Source: Falsiroseomonas ponticola (GTDB taxonomy: Bacteria; Pseudomonadota; Alphaproteobacteria; Acetobacterales; Acetobacteraceae). From it: 52,511 nt of DNA. The translations under genes were made by a program, and so were the position numbers. The notes beneath the pieces are model-generated. The model did no database searches and was not told where the DNA came from. It was given only the letters and a program-made list of their open reading frames with translations. Below, one piece after another: positions 35,464 to 43,283 of the stretch (position 1 is the first letter of the stretch; each line of letters starts with the position of its first letter). The stretch is from assembly GCF_016805305.1 (NCBI RefSeq), contig NZ_JAERQN010000020.1:1-52511 (forward strand). Direction: 5' to 3'.

Positions 35464-36570
35464 ATGATCGACGAGTTCAAGAAAGAGGCCGCCGACACCC
35501 TCGCCGCCGCCGGCGCCACCCAGGCGCCGAAGCCCACGCCGAAGCCCCAGCGCACCACGCGCCGCATCAACCTGGCCCTGCAGGGCGGCGGCACCCATGG
35601 CGCCTTCACCTGGGGCGTGCTGGAACGGCTGCTGGAGGATGAGCGGCTGGAGTTCGAGGCCGTCTCCGGCACCTCCGCCGGCGCGGTCAACGCCGTCGTC
35701 TTCGTCCAGGGCCTCTGCGAGGGCGGGCGGGACGGCGCGATCGCGGCGCTCGACCGCTTCTGGCGCGGCGCCGCGGCGCGCATGGCCGTCAGCCCGCTGC
35801 AGAACACGCCGCTGGAGAAGGCGATCTGGGGCCATGACCTGACCTGGTCCTTCGCCTACCAGACCTTCGAGACGCTGACCCGCGTCCTCTCCCCCTACCA
35901 GATGAATCCCACGCCCTACGACTTCAACCCGCTCCGCCAGGTGCTGGAGGAAGCGGTGGACCCGGCCGTGCTCTGCCAGGGTGCCGGGCCGAAGCTCTTC
36001 ATCTCCGCCACCTCCGTCCGCACCGGCAAGCCGCGGGTGTTCTCGAAGGAGGAGGTGACGGTGGACACCATCCTCGCCTCCGCCTGCCTGCCGCAATTCT
36101 TCAAGGCGGTGGAGATCGATGGCGAACCCTTCTGGGATGGCGGCTACCTCGGCAACCCCGCGCTCTGGCCGCTGTACGAACAGGGCGGGCCGCCGGACAT
36201 CGTGCTGGTGCAGTTGAACCCCATCGTGCGCGACGAATTGCCGACGCGCCCGACGGAGATCGTGAACCGCCTGAACGAGATCAGCTTCAACGCGTCACTG
36301 ATGGCGGAAATGCGAGCCATCGACTTCGTCCAGCGCCTGCTCGATGCCGGCCGCCTGGAACAGCCGCGCTACCGCCGGCTGTTCCTGCATTGCATCGAGG
36401 ATGAGCCGCGGATGCGCGAGTTCAAGCTCTCGACCAAGCTGAACGGCGACTGGGAGTTTCTCTCGACGCTCAAGCGCTATGGGCGGGAAGCGGCGGATCT
36501 CTGGCTGCGGGAGCATTTCGACAAGCTGGGGCGGGAGAGCAGCGTCGATATCCGGGAGCGGTTTCTCTGA
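35464..36570 (+). CDS. Patatin-like phospholipase
   Basis: A 368-residue lipid acyl hydrolase. The oxyanion motif GGGTHGAF, the nucleophile Ser71 in SGTSAGAVNA and the dyad Asp225 in FWDGGYLGN are all present. The first 30 residues are a Pro/Ala/Lys-rich tail (APKPTPKPQRTTRR) without a signal peptide, so it is cytosolic or membrane-surface bound. The neighbourhood with 3-hydroxybutyrate dehydrogenase suggests a link to polyhydroxybutyrate or lipid turnover, by inference. No clear ribosome binding site precedes the ATG. Confidence 0.92.
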   Translation: MIDEFKKEAADTLAAAGATQAPKPTPKPQRTTRRINLALQGGGTHGAFTWGVLERLLEDERLEFEAVSGTSAGAVNAVVFVQGLCEGGRDGAIAALDRFWRGAAARMAVSPLQNTPLEKAIWGHDLTWSFAYQTFETLTRVLSPYQMNPTPYDFNPLRQVLEEAVDPAVLCQGAGPKLFISATSVRTGKPRVFSKEEVTVDTILASACLPQFFKAVEIDGEPFWDGGYLGNPALWPLYEQGGPPDIVLVQLNPIVRDELPTRPTEIVNRLNEISFNASLMAEMRAIDFVQRLLDAGRLEQPRYRRLFLHCIEDEPRMREFKLSTKLNGDWEFLSTLKRYGREAADLWLREHFDKLGRESSVDIRERFL

Positions 36571-36575
36571 GGAAT

Positions 36576-36667
36576 CGCCTATCGCCGCCATAGGCGCCGC
36601 CACTCGCCTTCGATTCGTCGCAGTCCCCGCCTGCAACAAAGGCAATCCCTATCGCCTCCACAGGCGC
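36576..36667 (+). repeat. Two near-identical 20-base direct repeats after the patatin gene
   Basis: CCTATCGCCGCCATAGGCGC (36578-36597) and CCTATCGCCTCCACAGGCGC (36648-36667) differ at two positions and lie 70 bases apart. The first includes a perfect CGCCTAT-N7-ATAGGCG hairpin (36576-36596). In the second, one stem pair is lost. Confidence 0.55.
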
Positions 36668-36741
36668 TTCGGATTGGAAGCGCCCCGCCCGCCCGGGCTT
36701 CATCACCGCATCGAACAACGACGCGGAGAGGAGCTTCGGCG

Positions 36742-37116
36742 ATGGACAGAACCGCCCCCCAGTCCTGGGCCTGCGAGCCCGAGGAACCGCCCCCCTTCAG
36801 CCGCTGGCGCACCGGCCCCATCCACACGCGGCTGCGCGCCCGCAACCCCGTGCAGGTCTGGCACCCCGGGGATGGCGACCTGCGGCTGACGGAGGCCGAT
36901 GGCGTGGAGACGCTGCAGCTGGAGGATACCGGCTGGACGCTCGACCAGGTCCGCGACGCGATCATCACGGAGGGCCGCAGCGCCAGGCCCCAGCCCAGCA
37001 TCGGCGCCGTCGATGTCCAGCGCGTCTGCGGCCGCATCACCATCGGGCGTGAGACGATCCGCTTCCGCGGCATCCTGCGGATCGTCGTCGGCGGCTGGTC
37101 GCTCTACAAGCGGTGA
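36742..37116 (+). CDS. Hypothetical protein, unrecognised
   Basis: A 124-residue soluble protein with no signal peptide or membrane segment. The N-terminal part is Pro/Arg-rich (EEPPPFSRWRTGPIHTRLRARNP); the rest looks like a small beta-rich domain (VQVWHPGDGDLRLTEADGVETLQLEDTG, then CGRITIGRETIRFRGILRIVVGGWSLYKR). Codon use matches its neighbours. A GAGAGGAG ribosome binding site lies about 10 bases before the ATG, which supports a real gene. I cannot assign a family. Confidence 0.6.
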   Translation: MDRTAPQSWACEPEEPPPFSRWRTGPIHTRLRARNPVQVWHPGDGDLRLTEADGVETLQLEDTGWTLDQVRDAIITEGRSARPQPSIGAVDVQRVCGRITIGRETIRFRGILRIVVGGWSLYKR

Positions 37117-37203
37117 GGCACGGAGCGAATCGCCACGCCCTGCGGCCAACGACGTCGGCCAAGGCCGCGGACGCGGCCGCCCGGCGCCTGAGGGCACGCC
37201 CGT

Positions 37204-38376
37204 TCAGGGCGTCAGCACCACCTTGATGCAGCCATCCTTCTTGTCGCGGAAGGTGTCGTAGGCCGCGGGCCCTTCCTCCAGCGACAGCTTGTGCGTGATG
37301 ACGAAGCTCGGATCGATCTCGCCCCTGTCGATCCGGTCCAGCAGCGGCTGGAGGAAGCGCTGCGCATGGGTCTGCCCCATGCGCATCGTCAGCCCCTTGC
37401 CGAAGGCCGCGCCCATCGGGAATTTGTCGGGAAAGCCGATATAGACGCCGGGGACCGAGACGGTGCCACCCTTGCGGCAGCAATTGATGGCCTGGCGCAG
37501 CGCATGGATGCGGTCCGTGGTCAGCCCGACCGCGGCCTTCGCCTTGTCCATCATCGCATCCATCGATCCCAGGCCATGCGTCTCCGCCCCCACGGCATCG
37601 ATGCAGACATCGGGGCCGCGCCCCTTCGTCATCACCTGGAGCTGGTCATAGACATCCTGGCGGGTGAAATCGATCACCTCCGCCTTGCCATGCATCCGGG
37701 CCATCTCGAGCCGCTCCGGCACCCGGTCGATCGCGATGACGCGCCCCGCGCCCAGCAACCAGGCGGAGATGATGGCCATCTGCCCGACCGGCCCGCAGCC
37801 CCAGACGGCCACGGTATCGCCGGGCTGGATGTTGCCCTGCTCCGCCGCCTGCCAGCCCGTCGGCAGGATGTCCGACAGGAACAGCACCTTCTCATCCGGC
37901 AGGTCACTGCGGACGATCACCGGCCCGACATCGGCATGCGGCACGCGGAGGTACTGCGCCTGCCCGCCGGGATAGCCGCCATAGAGGTGGGAGTAGCCGA
38001 ACAGCCCCGCCCCCGCATGACCCTGCAATTCAGACAGTGCGGCCGCATCGGGGTTGGTGGTGTCGCAGCAGGAAAACAGCGACTTCTCGCAGAAGAAGCA
38101 GGACCCGCAGGCGATGACGAAGGGCACCACCACGCGGTCCCCCTTCTTCAGCCGCGTCACCTCCGGCCCCACCTCCTCGACGATGCCCATGGGCTCATGG
38201 CCCATGATGTCGCCTTCCTTCATCATCGGGACGTAGCCGTCATAGAGGTGCAGGTCGCTGCCGCAGATCGCGGTGGCGGTGATGCGGATGATGGCGTCGC
38301 CCGGCTGCTCGATGCGCGGGTCGGGCACCGTATCGACCCGCATGTAGCCCTTGCCGTGCCAGCAGATCGCCCGCAT
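37204..38376 (-). CDS. Zinc-dependent alcohol dehydrogenase (formaldehyde-dehydrogenase-like MDR)
   Basis: A 390-residue medium-chain dehydrogenase. Catalytic zinc ligands are Cys38 (ICGSDLH) and His60-Glu61 (GHEPMG); the structural-zinc cysteines are in CGSCFFCEKSLFSCC. The cofactor-binding motif is VWGCGPVGQMAI. The long insert after the structural zinc (YSHLYGGYPGGQAQYLRVPHADVG) is that of the formaldehyde or S-hydroxymethyl-type subfamily often annotated as glutathione-dependent. The substrate is not proven. GGGAGG sits 6 bases before the ATG. Confidence 0.9.
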   Translation of the reverse strand: MRAICWHGKGYMRVDTVPDPRIEQPGDAIIRITATAICGSDLHLYDGYVPMMKEGDIMGHEPMGIVEEVGPEVTRLKKGDRVVVPFVIACGSCFFCEKSLFSCCDTTNPDAAALSELQGHAGAGLFGYSHLYGGYPGGQAQYLRVPHADVGPVIVRSDLPDEKVLFLSDILPTGWQAAEQGNIQPGDTVAVWGCGPVGQMAIISAWLLGAGRVIAIDRVPERLEMARMHGKAEVIDFTRQDVYDQLQVMTKGRGPDVCIDAVGAETHGLGSMDAMMDKAKAAVGLTTDRIHALRQAINCCRKGGTVSVPGVYIGFPDKFPMGAAFGKGLTMRMGQTHAQRFLQPLLDRIDRGEIDPSFVITHKLSLEEGPAAYDTFRDKKDGCIKVVLTP

Positions 38377-38434
38377 TGCCGCCTCCCTGTCCGTCAGGGC
38401 GCCAACGGGGGGTGGAGCGCGGGGTTGCGCGCCG

Positions 38435-38803
38435 TTACGCGGCCAGCAGCCGGGCGGGGCGACCAGGTGCGACGATGACGATGGCGTGCTGCCGGAAGCG
38501 GCGCGCCACCACGCGAAGGCGGGCGGGCGCCCCCGCCACCAGCAGGTGATGCTCCGCCCAGGCGCGGCCGCGGCCGAACCCCTCCCCGATCACGCTCCCG
38601 GCCACGGCGTCCCGCAGCCGGTCCTGCATCCGGTCGTTCCAGCCGAAGGGCATGGGCCGGCTATAGGGGTTCCAGGCCGTGATGAAGGCCGCCGGCCCGG
38701 TCAGCAGCGCATCGATGCCGCGCGACCGCCGGCCGATCCGCGCGACGGCGCCCTCGGCCTCATAGGTCGTCGCCCGGAAGGCTCGGATCAGCCGCCTATT
38801 CAT
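38435..38803 (-). CDS. DUF3293 domain-containing protein
   Basis: A 122-residue protein matching DUF3293: ATTYEA near the N terminus, FITAWNPYSRPMPFGWNDRMQDRL in the centre, and VVARRFRQHAIVIVAPGRPARLL at the end. Function unknown. Its ATG overlaps the stop of the rlmI-like gene by four bases (ATGA), so the two are coupled. Confidence 0.8.
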   Translation of the reverse strand: MNRRLIRAFRATTYEAEGAVARIGRRSRGIDALLTGPAAFITAWNPYSRPMPFGWNDRMQDRLRDAVAGSVIGEGFGRGRAWAEHHLLVAGAPARLRVVARRFRQHAIVIVAPGRPARLLAA

Positions 38804-39984
38804 GCGAGGTGCAGCAGCAGCCCCTTGAGGTAGGCGCTCTCCGGCAGCGCCGGATGCACGGGATGGTCCGGCCCCGCGCCGACACTCGCCAGGATCCGTG
38901 CCTCCCGCCGCGCCTTGTGCACGCCCCAGGTCACCGCCTCCGCGAAATCGGGCGGCGCCACGTGGTGGGAGCAGGAGGCGATGAACAGGATCCCGTCCCG
39001 CTCCACCAGCCCCGCCGCCAGCCGCGCCAGCTTGGCGTAGCCGCGCAGCGCCGCGGGCTGGTCCTTCCGCGTCTTGGCGAAGGCCGGCGGGTCCGTCACC
39101 ACCACCTCGAACCGGCGGCCGCTGGCGGCCATCTTCTCGAGGTGCTCCAGCGCCTCCGCCTTCAGGGGCGTCACGCGATCCCCGAAGCCCGCCAGCCGCG
39201 CGGCCTGCATGGCCAGGTCCAGCGCATGCTCGCTGCGGTCCAGCAGCGTCACTTCCCGCGCCCCCGCCGCCGCGGCCGCCAGCCCGAAGCCGCCGGTGTG
39301 GCAGAAGGCGTCGAGCATGCTCCGCCCCGCGCAGAAGCGCGCCACCATCGCCCGGTTCGCCCGCTGGTCGAAGAACCAGCCGGTCTTCTGCCCGCCCAGC
39401 AGATCGACCGGGAAGCGCAGCCCGTGCTCCTCGACCGTGGCGGTGCCGTCGCTGCCGGCGAGCAGCGTCACCGCCTCCTCCAGCCCCTCCAGCTTGCGCA
39501 CGGCGCTGTCGTTCCGCGCCACCACCACGCGGGGGTCGAAGAGGTCCCGCAGCGCCGCCAGGATATGCGGCGTCGCCGCCTCCATCCCCGCGGTATTGGC
39601 CTGCAGCGCGACGGCATCGCCGTAGCGGTCGATGATCAGCCCCGGCAGGCCATCGGCCTCCGCATGCACCAGCCGGTAGAAAGGCGTGTCGAACAGGCGC
39701 TGCCGCAGCGCCAGGCAGGCGCCGATCCGCGCCCTGTACCAGGCGGCGTCGCAGGCGGCATTCGGGTCCGCATCCAGCCGCCGCGCCGCGATCAGGCTGT
39801 GCGGGTTGAAGTGCCAGGCGCCGTGGCGCCACCCGTCATCCCCCTCCAGCCGCACCACGCTGCCCGGCGGCAGGGCGCGCAGTGCGGGCGTCATGGCGAT
39901 CTCGTTGGAGAAGGCCCAGGGGTGCCCCGCTTTCACGCGGCGGTCGCCGCCAGGGGCCAGGCGGATCAGGGTGCGGTCGGTCAT
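38800..39984 (-). CDS. rlmI: Class I SAM-dependent rRNA (cytosine-5) methyltransferase, RlmI-like
   Basis: A 394-residue enzyme that probably methylates C1962 of 23S rRNA. An N-terminal PUA domain (RLAPGGDRRVKAGHPWAFSNEI) precedes the EEHG-RFPVDLLGGQKTGWFFDQRANR hairpin region and a Rossmann methyltransferase domain with MLDAFCHTGGFGLAAA (SAM binding), VTDPPAFAKT and the catalytic cysteine in FIASCSHH. Length equals E. coli RlmI. DUF3293 follows by overlap. The exact target base is inferred from the family. Confidence 0.88.
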   Translation of the reverse strand: MTDRTLIRLAPGGDRRVKAGHPWAFSNEIAMTPALRALPPGSVVRLEGDDGWRHGAWHFNPHSLIAARRLDADPNAACDAAWYRARIGACLALRQRLFDTPFYRLVHAEADGLPGLIIDRYGDAVALQANTAGMEAATPHILAALRDLFDPRVVVARNDSAVRKLEGLEEAVTLLAGSDGTATVEEHGLRFPVDLLGGQKTGWFFDQRANRAMVARFCAGRSMLDAFCHTGGFGLAAAAAGAREVTLLDRSEHALDLAMQAARLAGFGDRVTPLKAEALEHLEKMAASGRRFEVVVTDPPAFAKTRKDQPAALRGYAKLARLAAGLVERDGILFIASCSHHVAPPDFAEAVTWGVHKARREARILASVGAGPDHPVHPALPESAYLKGLLLHLA

Positions 39985-40003
39985 GCCGCGCCTAATGCCT
40001 TGC

Positions 40004-40894
40004 CTAGCCGCGCACCGCCAGCACCACGCCCGAGACGGTCAGCGACAGCGCCAGCACCTCCCGCAGCCCCAGCGGCTCCCCCAGGATCAGCGCCGCGCTC
40101 ACCACCCCCACCACCGGCGTCAGCAGCGTCCCCGCCGCGGCGGCGGAGGCCGGCAGCCGCCGCAGCGCCCCGAACCAGGCGAGGTAGCAGAGCCCGAGCG
40201 GCCCGACCCCGCCATAGAGGATCAGCAGCCAGCCCTGCGTGGTCACCGCCGGGAAGTCCGGATGCTCCATCAGCAGCGCGCCGGCCAGCAGCGGCAGCGT
40301 CCCCACCCCCATCTGCCAGATCACGGAAGACGCCGGCGGCAGCCCGAGCGGCCAGCGCTTGGTCACCACCGTCCCCAGCGAGAAGAGGATGGCGCCCGCC
40401 AGCGCGAAGCCCACCCCCGGCAGCTTGCCGATCCCGGCCTCCACCCCCTGCGCCAGCACCAGCACGGCGAGGCCCGTCAGCCCGACGCCCAGCGCCAGCA
40501 GCCGCCTGGCCGTCAGCCTCTCCCCCAGCACCAGCCAGGCGAAGATCGAGGCCCAGACCGGCATGGTGTAGCAGACGATCGTCGCCTCCCCCGCCGCCAG
40601 CCAGACGAGGGAGAAGGACGCCAGCCCCATCCAGGCCGTCACATTCAGCAGCGAGGCCACCACCAGCCGCGGCCAGAGCCCCCGCGGCACCGCCAGCGAC
40701 TCGCCCCATGCCTTCGCGATCGCCGCCAGCAGCGCGATGCCCACCACCGCGCAGACCACGCGCATGGAAAAGGGCGGCACCTCCACCAGCAGCAGCTTCA
40801 TCGCCGGCCAGTTGAAGCCCCAGCCCGTGACGGTGGCGAGCAGCAGCAGCAGCCCGGCGGGGTTTGGGCGCGCGACGGGGCTGGCAGGCGGCAT
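40004..40894 (-). CDS. DMT superfamily (EamA) transporter
   Basis: A 296-residue inner-membrane protein with about ten hydrophobic helices in two EamA repeats. Recognisable points are GWGFNWPAMKLLL in the first helix, VWLAAGEATIVCYTMPVWASIFAWLVLGERL in repeat one and LTPVVGVVSAALILGEPL in repeat two. Such proteins export or import small metabolites; the substrate is unknown. The ATG at 40894 was chosen over a GTG three codons upstream; neither has a strong ribosome binding site. Confidence 0.9.
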   Translation of the reverse strand: MPPASPVARPNPAGLLLLLATVTGWGFNWPAMKLLLVEVPPFSMRVVCAVVGIALLAAIAKAWGESLAVPRGLWPRLVVASLLNVTAWMGLASFSLVWLAAGEATIVCYTMPVWASIFAWLVLGERLTARRLLALGVGLTGLAVLVLAQGVEAGIGKLPGVGFALAGAILFSLGTVVTKRWPLGLPPASSVIWQMGVGTLPLLAGALLMEHPDFPAVTTQGWLLILYGGVGPLGLCYLAWFGALRRLPASAAAAGTLLTPVVGVVSAALILGEPLGLREVLALSLTVSGVVLAVRG

Positions 40895-40926
40895 CCACCA
40901 CACTTAGCCCGGATTGGATCGCTCGG

Positions 40927-41601
40927 TCAGGCCCCCGGCCGCGCCACATCGCCCACCGAGGTCGGACGCCGCGGCGGTACCGGCCCGGTGACCGGCGCGC
41001 GCACCGCGTCGATGCCGACATCGCAATGCAGATCGAGTTCGTCGCCCGAGGATTCGCGGGGCAGGAAGCCGAGATAGCCGTAATGGTCCTCGCAGCGCCT
41101 GGCATGCCGACGGCGCAGCTCGTGGAACAGGTTGTCGGGCGTATCCAGGCCCGGGATCTCCCGCCCCACCAGCCCGGCCAGGTGGAAGGCCAGGGCCGCG
41201 TGGCTGGAGCAGTTCCAGCCCGCGATGGTGAAGGTGCCGGGCCGCGTGCGCATCGCCTGCCAGGCCCGCTGGAACAGATCCTGCTCCCGCGCCGTCGCCT
41301 GGATCAGCAGCACGCCGGAGACGACGTTCCCCGCCGTGGCATCCGCCAGGTTCACATAGGCCGGGCGGTAGGAGGCGAAGGCGGCATAGCCATAGACCTG
41401 GCCCGGCACGTCGAAGCCCAGCGTGCCCCGCCTTTCGGTCGCCACATCGACGAAGAAGCCGACCGGCGCGCCGGAGGGCATGATGACATCCGCATGGCCC
41501 TCGCCCGGCGGCGGCACGTCGCGCGATGGCTTGTAGCGCACCACCAGCGCGATGCGGCCCTGGCGCGGGAAGGGCAGGGTGATGCTGGCACCGAGGGTCA
41601 T
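40927..41601 (-). CDS. Hypothetical protein with a possible permuted papain-like (NlpC/P60/LRAT-like) fold
   Basis: A 224-residue soluble protein without a signal peptide. Two features recall circularly permuted papain-like enzymes: a His in GEGHADVIMPSG (His36) followed by predicted beta strands, and a Cys at a helix start in IAGWNCSSHAALAFHLAGL (Cys131), like the NC-x3-F/H motif of LRAT, YiiX and PPPDE proteins. The tail after residue 170 looks disordered (PVTGPVPPRRPTSVG). The assignment is inference from motif order only. GGAGG lies just upstream of the ATG. Confidence 0.55.
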   Translation of the reverse strand: MTLGASITLPFPRQGRIALVVRYKPSRDVPPPGEGHADVIMPSGAPVGFFVDVATERRGTLGFDVPGQVYGYAAFASYRPAYVNLADATAGNVVSGVLLIQATAREQDLFQRAWQAMRTRPGTFTIAGWNCSSHAALAFHLAGLVGREIPGLDTPDNLFHELRRRHARRCEDHYGYLGFLPRESSGDELDLHCDVGIDAVRAPVTGPVPPRRPTSVGDVARPGA

Positions 41602-41620
41602 GGGACCTCCGCCGGCCCCC

Positions 41621-41662
41621 CTAGAGCACGATCCGTCCAGTTGGACGGATCGCGTGCTCTAG
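41621..41662. repeat. Large palindrome 1 (42 bp)
   Basis: CTAGAGCACG (41621-41630) pairs with CGTGCTCTAG (41653-41662), and ATCCGTCCA (41631-41639) with TGGACGGAT (41642-41650), with a two-base centre and a CG bulge at 41651-41652. It is less GC-rich than the surroundings and is typical of dispersed palindromic elements in alphaproteobacterial genomes. Confidence 0.8.
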
Positions 41663-41674
41663 AAGTTATTGTTT

Positions 41675-41727
41675 CTAAAGCACGAAATCCGATCAAGCTG
41701 ATTCAGCTTGATCGGATAGTGCTTTAG
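41675..41727. repeat. Large palindrome 2 (53 bp)
   Basis: CTAAAGCAC (41675-41683) pairs with GTGCTTTAG (41719-41727), and ATCCGATCAAGCTGA (41687-41701) with TCAGCTTGATCGGAT (41703-41717). The internal loops are GAA on one side and A on the other. Its outer arms resemble those of palindrome 1 (CTAGAGCAC versus CTAAAGCAC), so the two are probably related units of one element. Confidence 0.8.
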
Positions 41728-41763
41728 CGGGGCCCGCGCGAAGGTCAGCAACCCAGGGTGGTG

Positions 41764-42552
41764 TCAGTCAAGGAAATCCGGCTCCTCGCGGGACAGGATG
41801 CGCTTGACGCTTTCCAGCGCCAGCCGGGCGCTCTCCCGGTCCCCTTCCCGCATCTGCGCGGCCGTCTTGGCGGCGATGTCGGGGCGCACCTGCTTCAGCG
41901 GGCGGCCGGTGGACAGCGCCAGGCGCTGCGCCTCCGCCGCGCGTTCCAGGTAGTACAGGTCGTCCCAGGCCTCCGCGATGGTCGGGCCCACCACCATCAC
42001 GCCGTGGTTCTTCATGAAGACGATGTCGGCATCCCCGATGGAGGCCGCGATGCGGTCGCCCTCGTCGGTGTCCAGCGCCAGGCCGTTATAGTCCTCGTCC
42101 ACCACGGTGCGGCCGTAGAACTTCAGCGCGGACTGCCCGGCAAACAGCAGCGGCGGCCCCTCCGTCATCGCCAGCGCGGTCGCGTTCGGCATGTGGGTGT
42201 GGAAGGCGGCCCTGGCGCGCGGCACGTTCTTGTGGATGCGCGCATGGATGAAGAAGGCCGTCGCCTCCGGCACGCCGTCCCCCGCGATCACGTTGCCCTC
42301 GAAGTCGCAGACCAGCAGGCGCGATGCCGTCACCTCGCTGAACGCCCAGCCATAGGGGTTCACCAGGAACAAATCGTCCCGCCCGGGCACGACGAAGGAG
42401 AAGTGGTTGCAGATGCCCTCATGCAGCCCAAGCCGCGCCGCCATGCGGAAACAGGCGGCGAGGTCCACGCGGGCCTGCCTTACGGCCTCCGCATCCAGCG
42501 CGCTATTGCGCAGCACGGCCGGCGCCTGCGCGCCGCCAAGGGCATGGGCCAT
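41764..42552 (-). CDS. Class II aldolase/adducin family protein
   Basis: A 262-residue protein of the class II aldolase/adducin fold. Zinc ligands are visible in AAFHTHMPNATAL and MKNHGVMVVG; GICNHFSFVVPGRDDLFLVNPYGWAFSEVTASRL is the family N-terminal region. Members act as sugar-phosphate aldolases, epimerases or decarboxylases; here the substrate is unknown. The start MAHALG has GGAGGA upstream. It is divergent from the AhpD-like gene and its 3' side faces the two large palindromes. Confidence 0.9.
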   Translation of the reverse strand: MAHALGGAQAPAVLRNSALDAEAVRQARVDLAACFRMAARLGLHEGICNHFSFVVPGRDDLFLVNPYGWAFSEVTASRLLVCDFEGNVIAGDGVPEATAFFIHARIHKNVPRARAAFHTHMPNATALAMTEGPPLLFAGQSALKFYGRTVVDEDYNGLALDTDEGDRIAASIGDADIVFMKNHGVMVVGPTIAEAWDDLYYLERAAEAQRLALSTGRPLKQVRPDIAAKTAAQMREGDRESARLALESVKRILSREEPDFLD

Positions 42553-42620
42553 GGGGGGTTCCTCCGGTTCACGCCGCATGCATCGCAAGCCGGCACCGAT
42601 CCGGCAAGGAGGACAACGCC

Positions 42621-43190
42621 GTGACCACGTCCATCAGCGCCTTCCCCGTCCCCGCCATCGACACGCTGCCGGACGATATCCGCGCCCGCATCCTGGCGGT
42701 GCAGGAGAAATCGGGCTTCGTCCCCAATGTCTTCCTGGCGCTGGCCTGGCGGCCGGAGGAGTTCCGCGCCTTCATGGCCTATCACGACACGCTGATGAAC
42801 AAGCGGGAGGGCCTGACAGCGGCGGAGCGGGAGATGATCGTCGTCGCCATCTCGGCCGCCAACCAGTGCCAGTATTGCGTCGTGGCCCATGGCGCCATCC
42901 TGCGCGTCCGCGCCAAGGACCCCGCGATCAGTGAGCTGGTGGGCGCCAATTGGCGCAAGGCGCCGATCGGCGCGCGCGGCCGCGCCATCCTGGCCTTCGC
43001 CACCAAGGTGGCGGCGGAGGCGCATCTGGTGACGGCGGAGGACCGCGCCGCGCTGCGCGAGGCCGGGCTTTCGGAGGACGAGGCCTGGGACGTCGCCGCC
43101 ATCGCCGCCTTCTTCTCCATGTCCAACCGCCTGGCCAATGCCATCGACCTGAAGCCCAACGCCGAGTTCCAGAAGATCGGCCGCGCCTGA
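42621..43190 (+). CDS. AhpD-like peroxidase-related enzyme
   Basis: A 189-residue helical protein of the carboxymuconolactone decarboxylase/AhpD superfamily, peroxidase-related branch. The redox motif CQYCVVAHG, with CxxC and a following His, is intact. PNVFLALAWRPEEFRAFMAYHDTLM and NRLANAIDL fit this branch. It probably reduces peroxides with a thiol partner. The GTG start has AAGGAGG at good spacing. Confidence 0.9.
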   Translation: MTTSISAFPVPAIDTLPDDIRARILAVQEKSGFVPNVFLALAWRPEEFRAFMAYHDTLMNKREGLTAAEREMIVVAISAANQCQYCVVAHGAILRVRAKDPAISELVGANWRKAPIGARGRAILAFATKVAAEAHLVTAEDRAALREAGLSEDEAWDVAAIAAFFSMSNRLANAIDLKPNAEFQKIGRA

Positions 43191-43197
43191 CCGCAAG

Positions 43198-43244
43198 CCC
43201 TCTCCCCCCACCGGGGGGAGAGGGTTGGGTGAGCGGGGGTGCGC
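43198..43244 (+). repeat. Dispersed palindromic element, copy 3 (12-bp stem plus tail)
   Basis: CCCTCTCCCCCC (43198-43209), loop ACC, GGGGGGAGAGGG (43213-43224), then the tail TTGGGTGAGCGGGGG. Nearly identical to the copy at 17005. It lies directly after the AhpD-like gene. Confidence 0.75.
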
Positions 43245-43283
43245 GCGGTATCCTGGAGCGATAGCACCAGGAACATCGACGGC

